Source: Candidatus Paceibacterota bacterium
Lineage (GTDB): Bacteria; Verrucomicrobiota; Verrucomicrobiia; Limisphaerales; UBA8199
Assembly (NCBI GenBank): GCA_035452965.1
Contig: DAOTCE010000021.1
Coordinates: 22,419-86,418, forward strand
Reading direction: 5' to 3'
DNA length: 64,000 nucleotides
Shown: positions 36,142 to 44,766 of the stretch, in pieces
Numbering within the stretch: position 1 is the first letter of the stretch
How the letters are laid out: each line of letters starts with the position of its first letter
Made by a program: the position numbers and the translations under genes
The notes under the pieces: generated by a model
Told to the model about the DNA's origin: nothing
What the model saw: only the letters and a program-made list of their open reading frames with translations
Database searches by the model: none

Positions 36142-36864
36142 ATGAAGATACTAAAGCTTGCCTTAAAGCACGAGACCGCCATGCCGGTGCTCGCTTTGTT
36201 GATTGCCTCCGGCGCCTGCGTGGCGCTGGTGATGGCGCGAATTGCCTCAACGGGCAACCTGCGTTACAGCTTCCTGACATGGAACCTGTTCCTGGCCTGG
36301 CTGCCGCTGATCTTTGCGCTGCTGGCTTGCGAGCGCTATCAAGGCGCCGCGCGGTGGAACCTGGCTTTCGTGAGCCTGGCTGGCGCATGGCTGTTGTTCT
36401 TTCCCAACGCGCCCTACATCTTCACGGATTTGATTCACCTTAATTCCCGCCATCTCGGCCATTTCTGGGTGGATCTAGTGCTGATCCTGCTCTGCGCGGT
36501 CACGGGACTGGTGCTGGGTTTCCTATCCCTTTACCTGATGCAGTCGGTGGTGGAGCGGATGTTCGGCCGGGCGGTGAGCTGGCTGTTTATCTGCGGGGTG
36601 GCGGCGTTGAGCGGATTCGGTATTTATCTGGGCCGCTTCATGCGCTTCAACAGCTGGGACGTGCTGTTCAAGCCACGACAGGTCTATCACGGCATTGGCA
36701 GCTGGGTTGCCGATCCCCTGGCCAATTCCACCTCCTTTGTCTTTCCCATCCTCTTCGGCGCATTCCTGTTCCTCTCCTACTTGATGCTCTTTGCGTTAAC
36801 GCATTTGCGACCCGCGCAGGCGATGGCACTGCCGCGGAGAAACGAGCAGGCCGCCGCGATTTGA
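36142..36864 (+). CDS. DUF1361 family membrane protein
   Basis: 240 residues with about six hydrophobic segments. The motifs LTWNLFLAWLPLIFALL, LFFPNAPYIFTDLIHL and YLGRFMRFNSWDVLFKP are the DUF1361 signature. The function of the family is unknown. It follows creD by 110 bases on the same strand and probably shares its regulation; this gene order is known from other bacteria. Confidence 0.9.
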   Translation: MKILKLALKHETAMPVLALLIASGACVALVMARIASTGNLRYSFLTWNLFLAWLPLIFALLACERYQGAARWNLAFVSLAGAWLLFFPNAPYIFTDLIHLNSRHLGHFWVDLVLILLCAVTGLVLGFLSLYLMQSVVERMFGRAVSWLFICGVAALSGFGIYLGRFMRFNSWDVLFKPRQVYHGIGSWVADPLANSTSFVFPILFGAFLFLSYLMLFALTHLRPAQAMALPRRNEQAAAI

Positions 36865-36990
36865 CATTCCTGGTCCGCTGAACCCCGGGTTTGGCCTATT
36901 CGACGCGAATCTCCTGTCGCTCGGTCAAACAGCGGGTTGGCGGTGGAAATCCAGGCTTGAGCTCTGGCGCCGCCCGGATACCTTAACCTC

Positions 36991-37224
36991 ATGCCGATTT
37001 ACGAGTTTCATTGCGCTAACTGCGAGCAAGACAGCGAAATCCTGGTACGTTCCACACGTTGGAAGGGGACCAAGTGCCCGCAATGCGGCTCGGCTAAACT
37101 CTCCAAGAAGCTCTCGGTCTTCGCTTCCTCGGTGGCCAGCCCGACCAGCGCCGCGCCGGCGTGCGACGGCAAGGGCGGCGGTGGTTGCGGATGCTGCTGC
37201 GGCGGCGGCAAGCATCATCACTGA
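36991..37224 (+). CDS. FmdB-family zinc ribbon protein
   Basis: 77 residues. An FmdB-type ribbon with CANC (residues 8-11) and CPQC (about 29-32) in the classic layout MPIYEFHCANCEQ ... KGTKCPQCGS. The tail is glycine-, cysteine- and histidine-rich (GGGGCGCCCGGGKHHH), typical of longer FmdB members and likely metal-binding. The function is undefined; it is suspected to act in regulation or metal handling. It converges with the HAD gene, 5 bases away. Confidence 0.9.
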   Translation: MPIYEFHCANCEQDSEILVRSTRWKGTKCPQCGSAKLSKKLSVFASSVASPTSAAPACDGKGGGGCGCCCGGGKHHH

Positions 37225-37229
37225 TCCCG

Positions 37230-37907
37230 TTAACCCGCCACTTCCCGGGCGGTGATCGCCCGCAAATCCGGCACCGCCCAGTCGGGCTGGTGCGCTTCGA
37301 GCTCTTCCAGCCGGCTTCCCCCGGTCGCCACCGCCAGCACTTTGGCGCGGATGGCCCGTCCGCACCGGATATCGTTGGGGGTATCTCCCACCACCAGCAC
37401 TTCGTCTCCGCGCAGTTCGGTGCCGAGCAGGCGGCTGCCGCGCTGCTGCGCCACGGCGGCAATCCGATCGCGCTCTTCGTGGTCGTCGCCGAACGCGCCT
37501 GTCTCGAATGCGTCCCACATCTGGAAGTGGCGCAGTTTGATTTCGGCGCCCAGCCGGATGTTGCCCGTCAGCAGGCCCAGCAACGGCGCGTGCGGCAGCG
37601 CCTGCAGCTCGCGCAGGAATTCCCACACGCCCGGACAGACCGCGGTCTTGCTCTCGCGCAGAATATGGTCCAGGCAGAACACGTAGCGCTGGAAGAACCG
37701 GGTGAAGTTCTCCGGCGTCGGCGCGATCTGGTGGAATCCGAAGAATTCGCGCACCAGGCCGGTGTCGGTGCGGCCCGGGAACTGCAACCGTTCGAAACCG
37801 TCCACCGTGTTGAACTCGGAGGCGAACGTCTCGGCAAACGCCCGCACCCCCGCGCCGCCCGTGCGGATCAGCGTGCCGTCAATGTCGAATAGAACCAACC
37901 GAATCAT
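37230..37907 (-). CDS. HAD-superfamily hydrolase (phosphoglycolate phosphatase-like)
   Basis: ATG 37907 (MIRLVLFDIDGTLIRTGGAG) is chosen over an in-frame TTG 12 bases upstream; the protein is 225 residues. Motif I DIDGT holds the nucleophile Asp8 and Asp10, motif II is LLGLLTGN, and motif IV is DEVLVVGDTPNDIRCGRA. The helical cap with FAETFASEFNTVDGFERLQ places it among Gph/PGP-like phosphatases. It would dephosphorylate small phosphate esters such as phosphoglycolate; the substrate cannot be fixed from sequence. Confidence 0.9.
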   Translation of the reverse strand: MIRLVLFDIDGTLIRTGGAGVRAFAETFASEFNTVDGFERLQFPGRTDTGLVREFFGFHQIAPTPENFTRFFQRYVFCLDHILRESKTAVCPGVWEFLRELQALPHAPLLGLLTGNIRLGAEIKLRHFQMWDAFETGAFGDDHEERDRIAAVAQQRGSRLLGTELRGDEVLVVGDTPNDIRCGRAIRAKVLAVATGGSRLEELEAHQPDWAVPDLRAITAREVAG

Positions 37908-37981
37908 GCGCCGGGACAATAAGCCGCTCCACCGCTCGAGGCAACGACATCCCCGGCCGATGTCAGCGGCGGAGCCGCTCG

Positions 37982-38671
37982 CTACCGTTTCCGGTTAAAG
38001 CTCGCCTGGGAGTACTTCTGCCGCGCGAGCGCGAGGGTGCATTCGGCGAGGCGGGCGTCCGGCGTGTATGGCTCCCACTGCACGCCCGGCGCCGAGCGAA
38101 CCGCCTCGCACATGGCTCGTTCCCAATCCGATCGGGCGAAGCAGAAGCCCCGGGGCTGGACCGATCCCTGAATTAGCAAGCCGTCGCGGGTGCGGCGCTG
38201 GGCCGCGCCGGCGAGCTTCCGGCCACCGCAGAGCAAATCGAACCGCTCGTGGCCCTGGAAGCACTGGCCGGGGAGGCTCTTGCTGCACACGGGCGCCAGT
38301 TCGGTTGCGAGGTCAAGCCGGGTGAAGGCGGTGCGAATCCACTCGTGCACGCGCCGGTAACTTTCGGTGGCGCTGAGGCCATACCAGTCGTGAACTGGGG
38401 GGAAAATGAGGCTGTAGGTCCAATCCGCGTCGTGCGGCACCAGGCCGCCGCCGGTGGGGCGCCGCACCAGCGGGCGCAGCGGCGTCAGGCGTTCGATCAG
38501 GGTGTGTTTCTGAAAGTAGCCGAACGACGCGGCGGGCTCGGACCAGGCGTAAAAGCGCAGCACAGGCTGGCCCAGCCGCGGCGCGGCGTGCAACAGGGCC
38601 TCGTCCAGGGCCATGTTGAAGGCCGCGTCGCCCGGGCCGGATTGGAGGAGGTACCAGGGCTGCCGGGTCAT
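37982..38671 (-). CDS. Lipoate-protein ligase A family protein
   Basis: 229 residues. The biotin/lipoate ligase fold shows FNMALDEALL, LRFYAWSEPAASFGYFQK, RRPTGGGLVPHDADWTYSL (substrate-binding loop) and GGRKLAGAAQRRTRDGLLIQGS (catalytic lysine in KLAG). It attaches lipoate or octanoate to E2 and GcvH domains. It lacks the C-terminal accessory domain of E. coli LplA, which suits LplJ/LipM-type transferases as well. A gcvT gene at the right end of the window shows that a lipoylated glycine cleavage system exists in this genome. Confidence 0.88.
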   Translation of the reverse strand: MTRQPWYLLQSGPGDAAFNMALDEALLHAAPRLGQPVLRFYAWSEPAASFGYFQKHTLIERLTPLRPLVRRPTGGGLVPHDADWTYSLIFPPVHDWYGLSATESYRRVHEWIRTAFTRLDLATELAPVCSKSLPGQCFQGHERFDLLCGGRKLAGAAQRRTRDGLLIQGSVQPRGFCFARSDWERAMCEAVRSAPGVQWEPYTPDARLAECTLALARQKYSQASFNRKR

Positions 38672-38683
38672 CGCATTGGAGGG

Positions 38684-39346
38684 TCAGGCATGTCTGAGCA
38701 CGCCGATTCGCGGGCAGAGCGGCTTGATTTCACAGGCGGCACAGTCGGGTTTGCGGGCATCGCAGCGGCGGCGGCCATGCCAGATCAGCCAGTGACTCAG
38801 CATCGTCCACTGCTCCTGTGGCACCAGGGCCATGAGGTCCTGCTCGATCTTCTCCGGGGCCGTCTCTTTGGTGAGCCCGAGCCGCTGGGACAGCCGGGCG
38901 ACGTGCGTATCCACCACCACGCCGCAGCTGATATTGAAGGCATTGCCGAGCACGACATTGGCGGTCTTGCGGCCCACGCCGCCCAGTTGGGTCAGTTCCT
39001 CCATCGTGCGCGGGACCTGGCCCTTGTGCTTTTCCACCAGGGCCTGGCAACAAGCCTTAATGCTTTTGGCCTTGTTGCGAAAGAAGCCGGTGGTCTTGAT
39101 GTCCCGTTCCAGTTCGGCCTGCGGCGCGCGCGCGTAATCGGCCGCGGAGCGATACTTGGTAAACAGCCCAGCCGTGACGAGATTGACGCGCTTGTCGGTG
39201 CACTGGGCCGAAAGGATCGTGGCGATCAGCAGTTCCAGCGGGCAGGTGTGGTTCAGTTCGCAATGGGCGTCCGGGTGGGCCTGCTTCAGGCCGGCGATGA
39301 TTGCCTGGAGCCTGGCCGTTTTGGCGTCTTTGGTTTCACGAGGCAT
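38684..39346 (-). CDS. nth: Endonuclease III (DNA glycosylase/AP lyase)
   Basis: ATG 39346 (MPRETKDAKTARLQAI) gives 220 residues. The helix-hairpin-helix LGGVGRKTANVVLG contains the catalytic lysine and VVDTHVARL the catalytic Asp. The C-terminal [4Fe-4S] ligands are C-x6-C-x2-C-x5-C (CDARKPDCAACEIKPLC). It removes oxidised pyrimidines in base excision repair. It starts 54 bases after the hairpin that follows the EF-hand gene and ends 12 bases before the lipoate ligase start, on the same strand, so those two may be co-transcribed. Confidence 0.96.
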   Translation of the reverse strand: MPRETKDAKTARLQAIIAGLKQAHPDAHCELNHTCPLELLIATILSAQCTDKRVNLVTAGLFTKYRSAADYARAPQAELERDIKTTGFFRNKAKSIKACCQALVEKHKGQVPRTMEELTQLGGVGRKTANVVLGNAFNISCGVVVDTHVARLSQRLGLTKETAPEKIEQDLMALVPQEQWTMLSHWLIWHGRRRCDARKPDCAACEIKPLCPRIGVLRHA

Positions 39347-39372
39347 GTCTGGTTTGAGGCTAGACGCACTAA

Positions 39373-39399
39373 ACCCCGGCAGCAAGCTGCTGCCGGGGT
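39373..39399 (-). terminator. Terminator-like hairpin after the EF-hand membrane gene
   Basis: Perfect 11-bp arms ACCCCGGCAGC / GCTGCCGGGGT with a 5-base loop, 28 bases beyond the stop of the EF-hand gene. On the minus strand only a short U run (TTTA) follows, so it is a moderate terminator candidate. Confidence 0.55.
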
Positions 39400-39426
39400 G
39401 ACGTGATCAACTCTGCGGGCAGAGAG

Positions 39427-41643
39427 TTACTGAGGCGTGTCAGCCGGTTTCGCCGCGGCATCGGCTGGAGCCGCCGGCGCCGGGACCGCCGTTTCAACCT
39501 TCGCCGGCTCCTTGGTGCAGCACCACCGCGGTGTGGGGATGCACCCCTGCTTGAGGAGGAAGAAGGCGGCCACCGCCAGCAGGATGAGCACCACGATGAT
39601 CTTTGGCCACGGGCTCTTCTTTTCGGCGAATGGGTCGACCAGGTCCCGCTGCGAGCCGGGCGGCAACGCGGCAACACCGGTGAGCGCCCCGCCGAACGGC
39701 ACGTTCATCTTCGCCTTGGCGTTCACAGCCCAGCCGTTGGCGTCCAGGATGGGGCCGAGGTTGCGCCGTCGCAGCTTCAGCCACGCCATGATCATTGAGG
39801 GCGCGGAAATGGCCAGCAGGATGATGATAATGACCAATGGGATCTGCCACCACGGCAAGCCGACGATCTTGCCGAAGATGCCGCCCAGGGCGGCCAGCAA
39901 GGTGGTCAGCACCAGGCCGATGGCCGCGAGTGTGCCGGTGTCAAACTTCGTCTTGGGCGGTTCCGCCGGTTTGGGCAATTCGCCGCCGGCTGTCGCCTTG
40001 GCGGCTGCCGCCAGTTTGGCGTCGGAGGCCGCGTCCGCTGCGGCGGCGCGTTTGGCCACCTGCTCTTCGATCATTCGCACCAGCTTTTTGTACGGTGCAA
40101 AGAACGCCTGCCGGATGCTGATCGGGTTGTCAATGATCTTGGTGATCGTCGCGTCCCAGTCACGGCCCTTGCGATCGAAGAAGATGCCGTTCCGGCCGAC
40201 CATGAGGTTGTCGGAGTCGCCTCCGGTGAAGGCGGCAACGATCTGCATTTTTTCGCCCGTGCCCTTGCGATAGCAATCGCAATAGGCAAGGTAGGTGCCC
40301 GCCAGCGCCGCCATGGCGGCGTGTTTGCCGGCGTCTTCGACCGTGAGGCACAGATCGCAGCTCCGCTGATCCAGGTAGAGGGTGCCGGCCTGGAAGATGG
40401 CCTTGTTCTTGCGGCCGTAGAAGTCGCTGAAGGAAACAAAGTTGTGGCAGAGCTGGTTGAGGTCGCGGTGGTAGTGCGCCAGGCGGTTGAGGCCGACCAC
40501 GGCCTGGGCATTGCCTTCCTCCGCTTTGTCCTTGGCGATGAGCGCGGTGAGCGTTTCCTTCGCCTTGCCGGCCAGGATTTCCCGCACGCGCTTCACGCCG
40601 ATTTTCTCGACCGATCCGCCCGCCTTGCTGCCCGTCCAGGCCTCGAAGGCGCCCAGCTTGGCGAGCAGCGCGGCCCAGTCGGCTTCCGTGAGCGAGGCTC
40701 GCTCTCCGAGGATAGGCTTAACCGCGGCGGCCTGGAAAGTGGCCATCGCGCCGGCCCAGGCCGGGTTAATCCCTTGCGTGAGGGGCAGCGGCTTGTTGGC
40801 GCTGATTTGTGCGAGCGGGAAACCGGCGATGTCCGCATTCGCGGCGGTCAGGTCCTTGGCGCCCAAGGCGAGGAACTCCTTCTCGTCGCGATTCAGCGCG
40901 TTGACGGAGCGCGGGTCGAACGCTGCCAGCCGGCAGCGGGCGAAGTAGTCATCCACTTTCGCTTTGACCGCTTTGACGGCAGTGGCGGCGGCTTCGGTGC
41001 CCGGACCGAGCGGCAGCAGCGCGGCATTGCCTTCGGCCTTTTTCCACCAATCGGAGTAGGCTGCCGCGTCGGTGAAGAACTGGTCCACTTTGGCCTGGTT
41101 GATGCCCGGCTTGCCGCTTGCGTCCAGGACCGACCCGAGGCACTCAATGATATCGTTGATGACGGCCTTGGTGGCGTCGTCGCCGGCTGAGTCCGCGGGC
41201 ACAATGCCGTCGCCGTTAAAAGGTTTGGCGGCGAAGACCTGGGCGGCGGCGGCGGCTTCCTCGACAGTAATCTCCGCGGATTCGGCCTTGCCCAGGACCT
41301 TCCTCGCGAAGTTGGCGATCAGCGTGCCTTCGGCGGTGGTATCATTGATGGCGGCCGGTCGGAGCGTGGGCGAGCTTCTTAGCAGGTCGTCCGGGTTCCT
41401 GAGCAGGTTGCCGGCCCACTTGACCGCCGCGATGAGTTCCGGCGCGCGGACGCGCCCGTCTTTGTCCGTGTCAATCAAGGCCAGGGTTTCTTTGTCGAAC
41501 TCGAGTCCTGAAGTCGGGCAGGCCAGGGCCACCCACAGCTTGAGGTCGAGTTGGTCAATCGCCAACAGGTCCGCGCCGGTATCAAGCTTGACCTGGTCAA
41601 AGCCGCCGGCCCTGAAGAATCTCCATGTATGATTTGTGCTCAT
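39427..41643 (-). CDS. EF-hand and membrane-segment protein of unknown function
   Basis: 738 residues, no signal peptide. An EF-hand loop lies at about 58-69 (DTDKDGRVRAPE). A long helical middle part (about 80-460) has no recognised family. A cysteine region (SCDLCLTVEDAG; LAYCDCYRKG) looks able to bind metal. Three C-terminal membrane segments follow (AIGLVLTTLLAALGGIFGKI; WQIPLVIIIILLAISAPSMI; KIIVVLILLAVAAFFLL), then a Pro/Ala tail. The N-terminus MSTNHTWRFFRAGGFDQVKL is well defined. It stands alone between kamA and nth. A calcium-responsive membrane function is only a guess. Confidence 0.8.
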   Translation of the reverse strand: MSTNHTWRFFRAGGFDQVKLDTGADLLAIDQLDLKLWVALACPTSGLEFDKETLALIDTDKDGRVRAPELIAAVKWAGNLLRNPDDLLRSSPTLRPAAINDTTAEGTLIANFARKVLGKAESAEITVEEAAAAAQVFAAKPFNGDGIVPADSAGDDATKAVINDIIECLGSVLDASGKPGINQAKVDQFFTDAAAYSDWWKKAEGNAALLPLGPGTEAAATAVKAVKAKVDDYFARCRLAAFDPRSVNALNRDEKEFLALGAKDLTAANADIAGFPLAQISANKPLPLTQGINPAWAGAMATFQAAAVKPILGERASLTEADWAALLAKLGAFEAWTGSKAGGSVEKIGVKRVREILAGKAKETLTALIAKDKAEEGNAQAVVGLNRLAHYHRDLNQLCHNFVSFSDFYGRKNKAIFQAGTLYLDQRSCDLCLTVEDAGKHAAMAALAGTYLAYCDCYRKGTGEKMQIVAAFTGGDSDNLMVGRNGIFFDRKGRDWDATITKIIDNPISIRQAFFAPYKKLVRMIEEQVAKRAAAADAASDAKLAAAAKATAGGELPKPAEPPKTKFDTGTLAAIGLVLTTLLAALGGIFGKIVGLPWWQIPLVIIIILLAISAPSMIMAWLKLRRRNLGPILDANGWAVNAKAKMNVPFGGALTGVAALPPGSQRDLVDPFAEKKSPWPKIIVVLILLAVAAFFLLKQGCIPTPRWCCTKEPAKVETAVPAPAAPADAAAKPADTPQ

Positions 41644-41815
41644 AGTATTTGGTTTTTTGTGCTATCTAAGTGACATCTGCTTCGCAAACTGAACCTGGAC
41701 TTCCACGCCGGGATTGTGACCGAATCCGAAGCAAGTGACAACCACTAATCGTGGGCTTGATCAGCCGGGGGCGCGTCTAACCGTGGCCACGCAGGCTGCT
41801 GAGGATTGAGGCTGG

Positions 41816-43054
41816 CTACACCAACTCGGGCTCTTCGATTTCGCGCGGCGGCGCCAACAGGGGCGTGCCGTCGCTCGCCTCGGGATACTCGAAAATCCTG
41901 CCCTCGTAGTTTCTTATCACCACGCGCTCGGCGTTGCGGCTAAGCACGTATTCCGGCGTCACTGGCACCTTGCCGCCGCCGCCGGGGGCGTCAATCACGT
42001 ATTCCGGCACGGCGTAGCCGGTCGTGTGCCCGCGCAGGTTCTCCATAACCTCCAGCCCCTTGCGGACGCTGGTGCGCAAATGGGCCGAGCCTGCAATCAG
42101 GTCGCACTGGTAGAGGTAGTAAGGTTTCACGCGGCAGAGCAGCAGCTTCTGCACGTGCGCCTTCATCACCGCCGGATTGTCATTCACATTCCGCAGCAGC
42201 ACCGACTGGTTGCCCAGCGGAATGCCCGCGTCGGCCAGTCGCCCCAGGGCTTCGCGCGCCTCAACCGTCAACTCCCTTGGGTGATTGGAGTGGATGCTGA
42301 CGAAGAGCGGGTGATATTTGCGGAACATGGCGCATAGCTCCGGGGTGATGCGCTGCGGCAGGAAGATCGGGATGCGCGTGCCGATCCGCAGGAACTCCAC
42401 GTGCGGGATGGCGCGCAGCCGGCTCAACAGATGTTCCAGCTTGTCGTCGCTGAACAGGAGCGGGTCGCCCCCGCTCAGCAGCACGTCGCGCACTTCCGGA
42501 TGGAGCCGCACGTAGTCAATCTGCCGGTTGAATTCGGGGTGGAAGTCGTAGCCGCTGGCGTTGCTCACGAGGCGCGACCGGGTGCAGTAGCGGCAATACG
42601 CCGCGCACCGGTCGGTGACCAGGAACAGCACCCGGTCCGGATACCGGTGCACCAGCCCGGGCACGGGCGAATGGGAGTCCTCCCCGCACGGATCGCTCAT
42701 CTCCCAGGGGGCGACGTGCGTTTCCGCCACGCGCGGGATGACCTGCCAGCGAATAGGGCAATTCTCGTCCGCCGGGTCAATGAGGTTGAAGAAATAGGGC
42801 GTGATGGCCAGCGCCAGCTTGTGGTTGGCCAGTCTCGCGCCGGCGATCTCCTCCGGCGTGAGCGTCGGCATCAGGCGTTCGAGCTGCTCGACGGTGGTAA
42901 TCCGATGCTTGAGTTGCCAGTGCCAGTCGTTCCAATCCGCGTCCGGCACGTTGGCCCAGAAGCCCCGCCCGGCCGGGCGGAACTCTTTGAGCGTGCCTGT
43001 CGCGCTACACGAGGGAGGCTCGTCGCCGTTCTCCGATGACATCTTACGGTGCAT
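41816..43054 (-). CDS. kamA: Lysine 2,3-aminomutase family radical SAM enzyme
   Basis: ATG 43054 follows AGGGG at good spacing, so 412 residues are assigned; ATG 43042 is also possible. The radical SAM cluster is DRCAAYCRYCTR (Cys about 150, 154, 157). DVLLSGGDPLL, PYYLYQCDLIAGSAHLRTS and VIDAPGGGGKVPV match KamA, where the Lys of GGGGK binds PLP and the two Asp (QCD; IDAP) bind the substrate amino group. It interconverts L-lysine and beta-lysine, used for osmolytes or lysine fermentation. EpmB lacks these Asp residues, so KamA is preferred. No acetyltransferase (AblB) gene is adjacent. Confidence 0.9.
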   Translation of the reverse strand: MHRKMSSENGDEPPSCSATGTLKEFRPAGRGFWANVPDADWNDWHWQLKHRITTVEQLERLMPTLTPEEIAGARLANHKLALAITPYFFNLIDPADENCPIRWQVIPRVAETHVAPWEMSDPCGEDSHSPVPGLVHRYPDRVLFLVTDRCAAYCRYCTRSRLVSNASGYDFHPEFNRQIDYVRLHPEVRDVLLSGGDPLLFSDDKLEHLLSRLRAIPHVEFLRIGTRIPIFLPQRITPELCAMFRKYHPLFVSIHSNHPRELTVEAREALGRLADAGIPLGNQSVLLRNVNDNPAVMKAHVQKLLLCRVKPYYLYQCDLIAGSAHLRTSVRKGLEVMENLRGHTTGYAVPEYVIDAPGGGGKVPVTPEYVLSRNAERVVIRNYEGRIFEYPEASDGTPLLAPPREIEEPELV

Positions 43055-43233
43055 TTTTCCCCTAAAATCGGGTAAGCGCACTATAAATTTGATCACGCAC
43101 CTGTCAAGCGACCCGCTGGGAAGGCTGGGAGGCTGAAGGGTGGCGTTTGCGGGTTGGATAACTTGCTGCAAATCAGGCTTCGGCTGCCGGGCGCGCCCCC
43201 ACTGCTACGGAATTCGCCACGGGACGGGTCCTG

Positions 43234-43310
43234 GACGGCCATGAGACGGCCACTAGACGGCCACTAGACGGCCATGTGACGGCCAGGAGGTCGGCCAAGG
43301 GACGGCCAGC
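43234..43310. repeat. Seven tandem 11-bp units, GACGGCCANNN
   Basis: Seven head-to-tail units fill exactly 77 bases: four start GACGGCCA followed by TGA, CTA, CTA, TGT; the fifth ends GGA; the last two are degenerate (GGTCGGCCAAG, GGACGGCCAGC). The 11-bp period equals that of the 54-bp elements, though the unit differs. Confidence 0.85.
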
Positions 43311-43477
43311 ACCCGGGCAGAGGATGGCCGCCTGGGCGGATTAGAGCGCATGGGCAGGGTAGTTCAATGGGTAGCGACCCTTTCCGGGTATTGGGGAGGC
43401 CTTTCGAGGATGGGAGGTCTGCGTTAGGCTGCTGATTATTCGCAACTCATTACTGCTGCGGTATTTACGATGTAATT

Positions 43478-43499
43478 GCCCTCCAGGAGGGCCCTTTTT
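43478..43499 (+). terminator. Terminator-like hairpin
   Basis: The palindrome GCCCTCC-a-GGAGGGC is followed by CCTTTTTG on the plus strand. It has the form of an intrinsic terminator, but no plus-strand gene ends before it. Confidence 0.4.
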
Positions 43500-43572
43500 G
43501 GGTGGGTTTGGATGTAAGTGGCTTGAAAACAGCATGTTACGCCAAAAATCTGCGGCGATGTCAAGGTTGTAT

Positions 43573-43626
43573 CTACGGTGTGGAGACGGTGAGGATACGG
43601 TGAGGATACGGTGAGACTCCCTTGTG
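43573..43626. repeat. 54-bp dispersed element made of 11-bp tandem units, copy B
   Basis: CTACGGTGTGG, then three 11-base units close to ATACGGTGAGG, ending in CTCCCTTGTG. 47 of 54 bases match the copy at 24101-24154. Confidence 0.8.
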
Positions 43627-43881
43627 GGCGGCTGGCTGCTGACCCGTGTTGCCGAACGGAATCGCCGGGTTGCCAACCGGGGGGTGTGTTATTTCCGCGA
43701 TTTTTGGCTCCGGGGCTGGGTATCCGGGCCTCAGCCTGACCGGCCATGGGTGCTCTTGCCTGTTGTCCCCAGTACTGGTGACTGGCGGGGGACAGTGGGT
43801 CTGGTATGGTTATGGCGTGTTAACGATGTCAGTGTGTGGCATCGGTTGAGAATTTAAAATTGTTCTCAGTGTAGAATGTGG

Positions 43882-43919
43882 CAGAAAGGCCGGGTGCGCA
43901 GCCCGGCCTTTCTGTTTCT
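43882..43919 (+). terminator. Strong intrinsic terminator without an obvious upstream gene
   Basis: Perfect 13-bp arms CAGAAAGGCCGGG / CCCGGCCTTTCTG with a 7-base loop, then TTTCTT. No protein gene ends before it on the plus strand, so it may close a small RNA or a transcript from the repeat region. Confidence 0.6.
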
Positions 43920-44036
43920 TCATGGCGGCAACGTCACCTCCCCGTCTGACCGGTCGAACCCCCTTGGTGCGCGGACAATCGCCGGGGAAATTGCAGAACT
44001 GTTTGACTCAGACCAATAGGGGCGCATGCTCAAACG

Positions 44037-44735
44037 ATGAAACCGCTATCGGAATGCCGGCTTTATGCCTTTGTGGATACCGCTTACCTGCACGGAAGGA
44101 CGCCGGCGGTGGTCGCGCAGCAACTCTGCGACGGCGGCGCGGACTTGGTCCAACTCCGCGCCAAGCTCTCTCAGCCTGACGAGGTGCGGCGCATGGCCGA
44201 GGAGATCCTGCCTGTGACGCAGCGGGCAGGAGTCGGCCTGGTGATCAACGATTATCCGGCGCTCGCCTGGGAACTGGGCGCGGAGTTCTGCCACCTGGGG
44301 CAGGAGGACTTCTTTGGCGCAGGCTATACCGAGGTTTCTCAGCTCGCGACTGGAAGCGGCCCTGATGGAATGCTGGCGGAGGGGAAGCGGGCCGGCAACG
44401 CCCGAGTCAGGATTGGACTGAGCACAGCCGCGCCGGAACAGGCTCGGCGGGCGGAGGCGGCAGGGGCGGATTATTTGGGCGTCGGGCCGGTGTTTCCGAC
44501 CGGCACCAAGCCATCGGCCAGGGCGGTGACGCTCGAGTATGTGCGCTGGGCAGCGGCGAACGTCCGCGTTCCGTGGTTCGCGATTGGTGGAATCAATCTG
44601 GAGAATGTGCGCGACGTGCTGGCCGCAGGCGCCACGCGCGTCTGCGTGGTGTCGGCGATTCTCAACGCGGGTGACCTTGCCGCCACTTGCCGCAGGTTCA
44701 AGGCCCACCTTTGTGCGGCTCGCTCCGAAGGGTGA
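44037..44735 (+). CDS. thiE: Thiamine-phosphate synthase
   Basis: 232 residues with the ThiE barrel motifs: LYAFVDTAYL, GADLVQLRAK (pyrophosphate/Mg2+ binding), GLVINDYPALAWELGAEFCH (HMP-PP site), RIGLSTAAPEQARRAEAAGA, GVGPVFPTGTK and FAIGGINLENV. It joins HMP diphosphate and thiazole phosphate to make thiamine phosphate. The length is usual. The gene stands alone; no other thi gene is near. It converges with the secreted glycosidase gene, 31 bases away. Confidence 0.93.
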   Translation: MKPLSECRLYAFVDTAYLHGRTPAVVAQQLCDGGADLVQLRAKLSQPDEVRRMAEEILPVTQRAGVGLVINDYPALAWELGAEFCHLGQEDFFGAGYTEVSQLATGSGPDGMLAEGKRAGNARVRIGLSTAAPEQARRAEAAGADYLGVGPVFPTGTKPSARAVTLEYVRWAAANVRVPWFAIGGINLENVRDVLAAGATRVCVVSAILNAGDLAATCRRFKAHLCAARSEG

Positions 44736-44766
44736 AAGCGCCGGCAGAATGGCCTGCCAACGCCGA

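Larger units (their letters stand above)
43055..44036. other. Gene-free region with tandem repeats and hairpins
   Basis: About 980 bases without a supported gene between kamA and thiE. It holds the 11-bp GACGGCCA array, a T-rich hairpin near 43478-43499, the second copy of the 54-bp element and a strong intrinsic terminator near its right end. No TPP riboswitch core was recognised before thiE. Confidence 0.65.

Noticed and set aside
43234..43310. CRISPR array
   Set aside because: Units are 11 bp and directly adjacent; there are no spacers and no cas genes in the window.
43350..43425. tRNA-like sequence (GGTAGTTCAATGGGTAG)
   Set aside because: Only a D-arm-like piece is present; the acceptor, anticodon and T stems cannot be formed together.
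43915..44036. TPP riboswitch before thiE
   Set aside because: The conserved CUGAGA and ACCUGA-type cores are not present.
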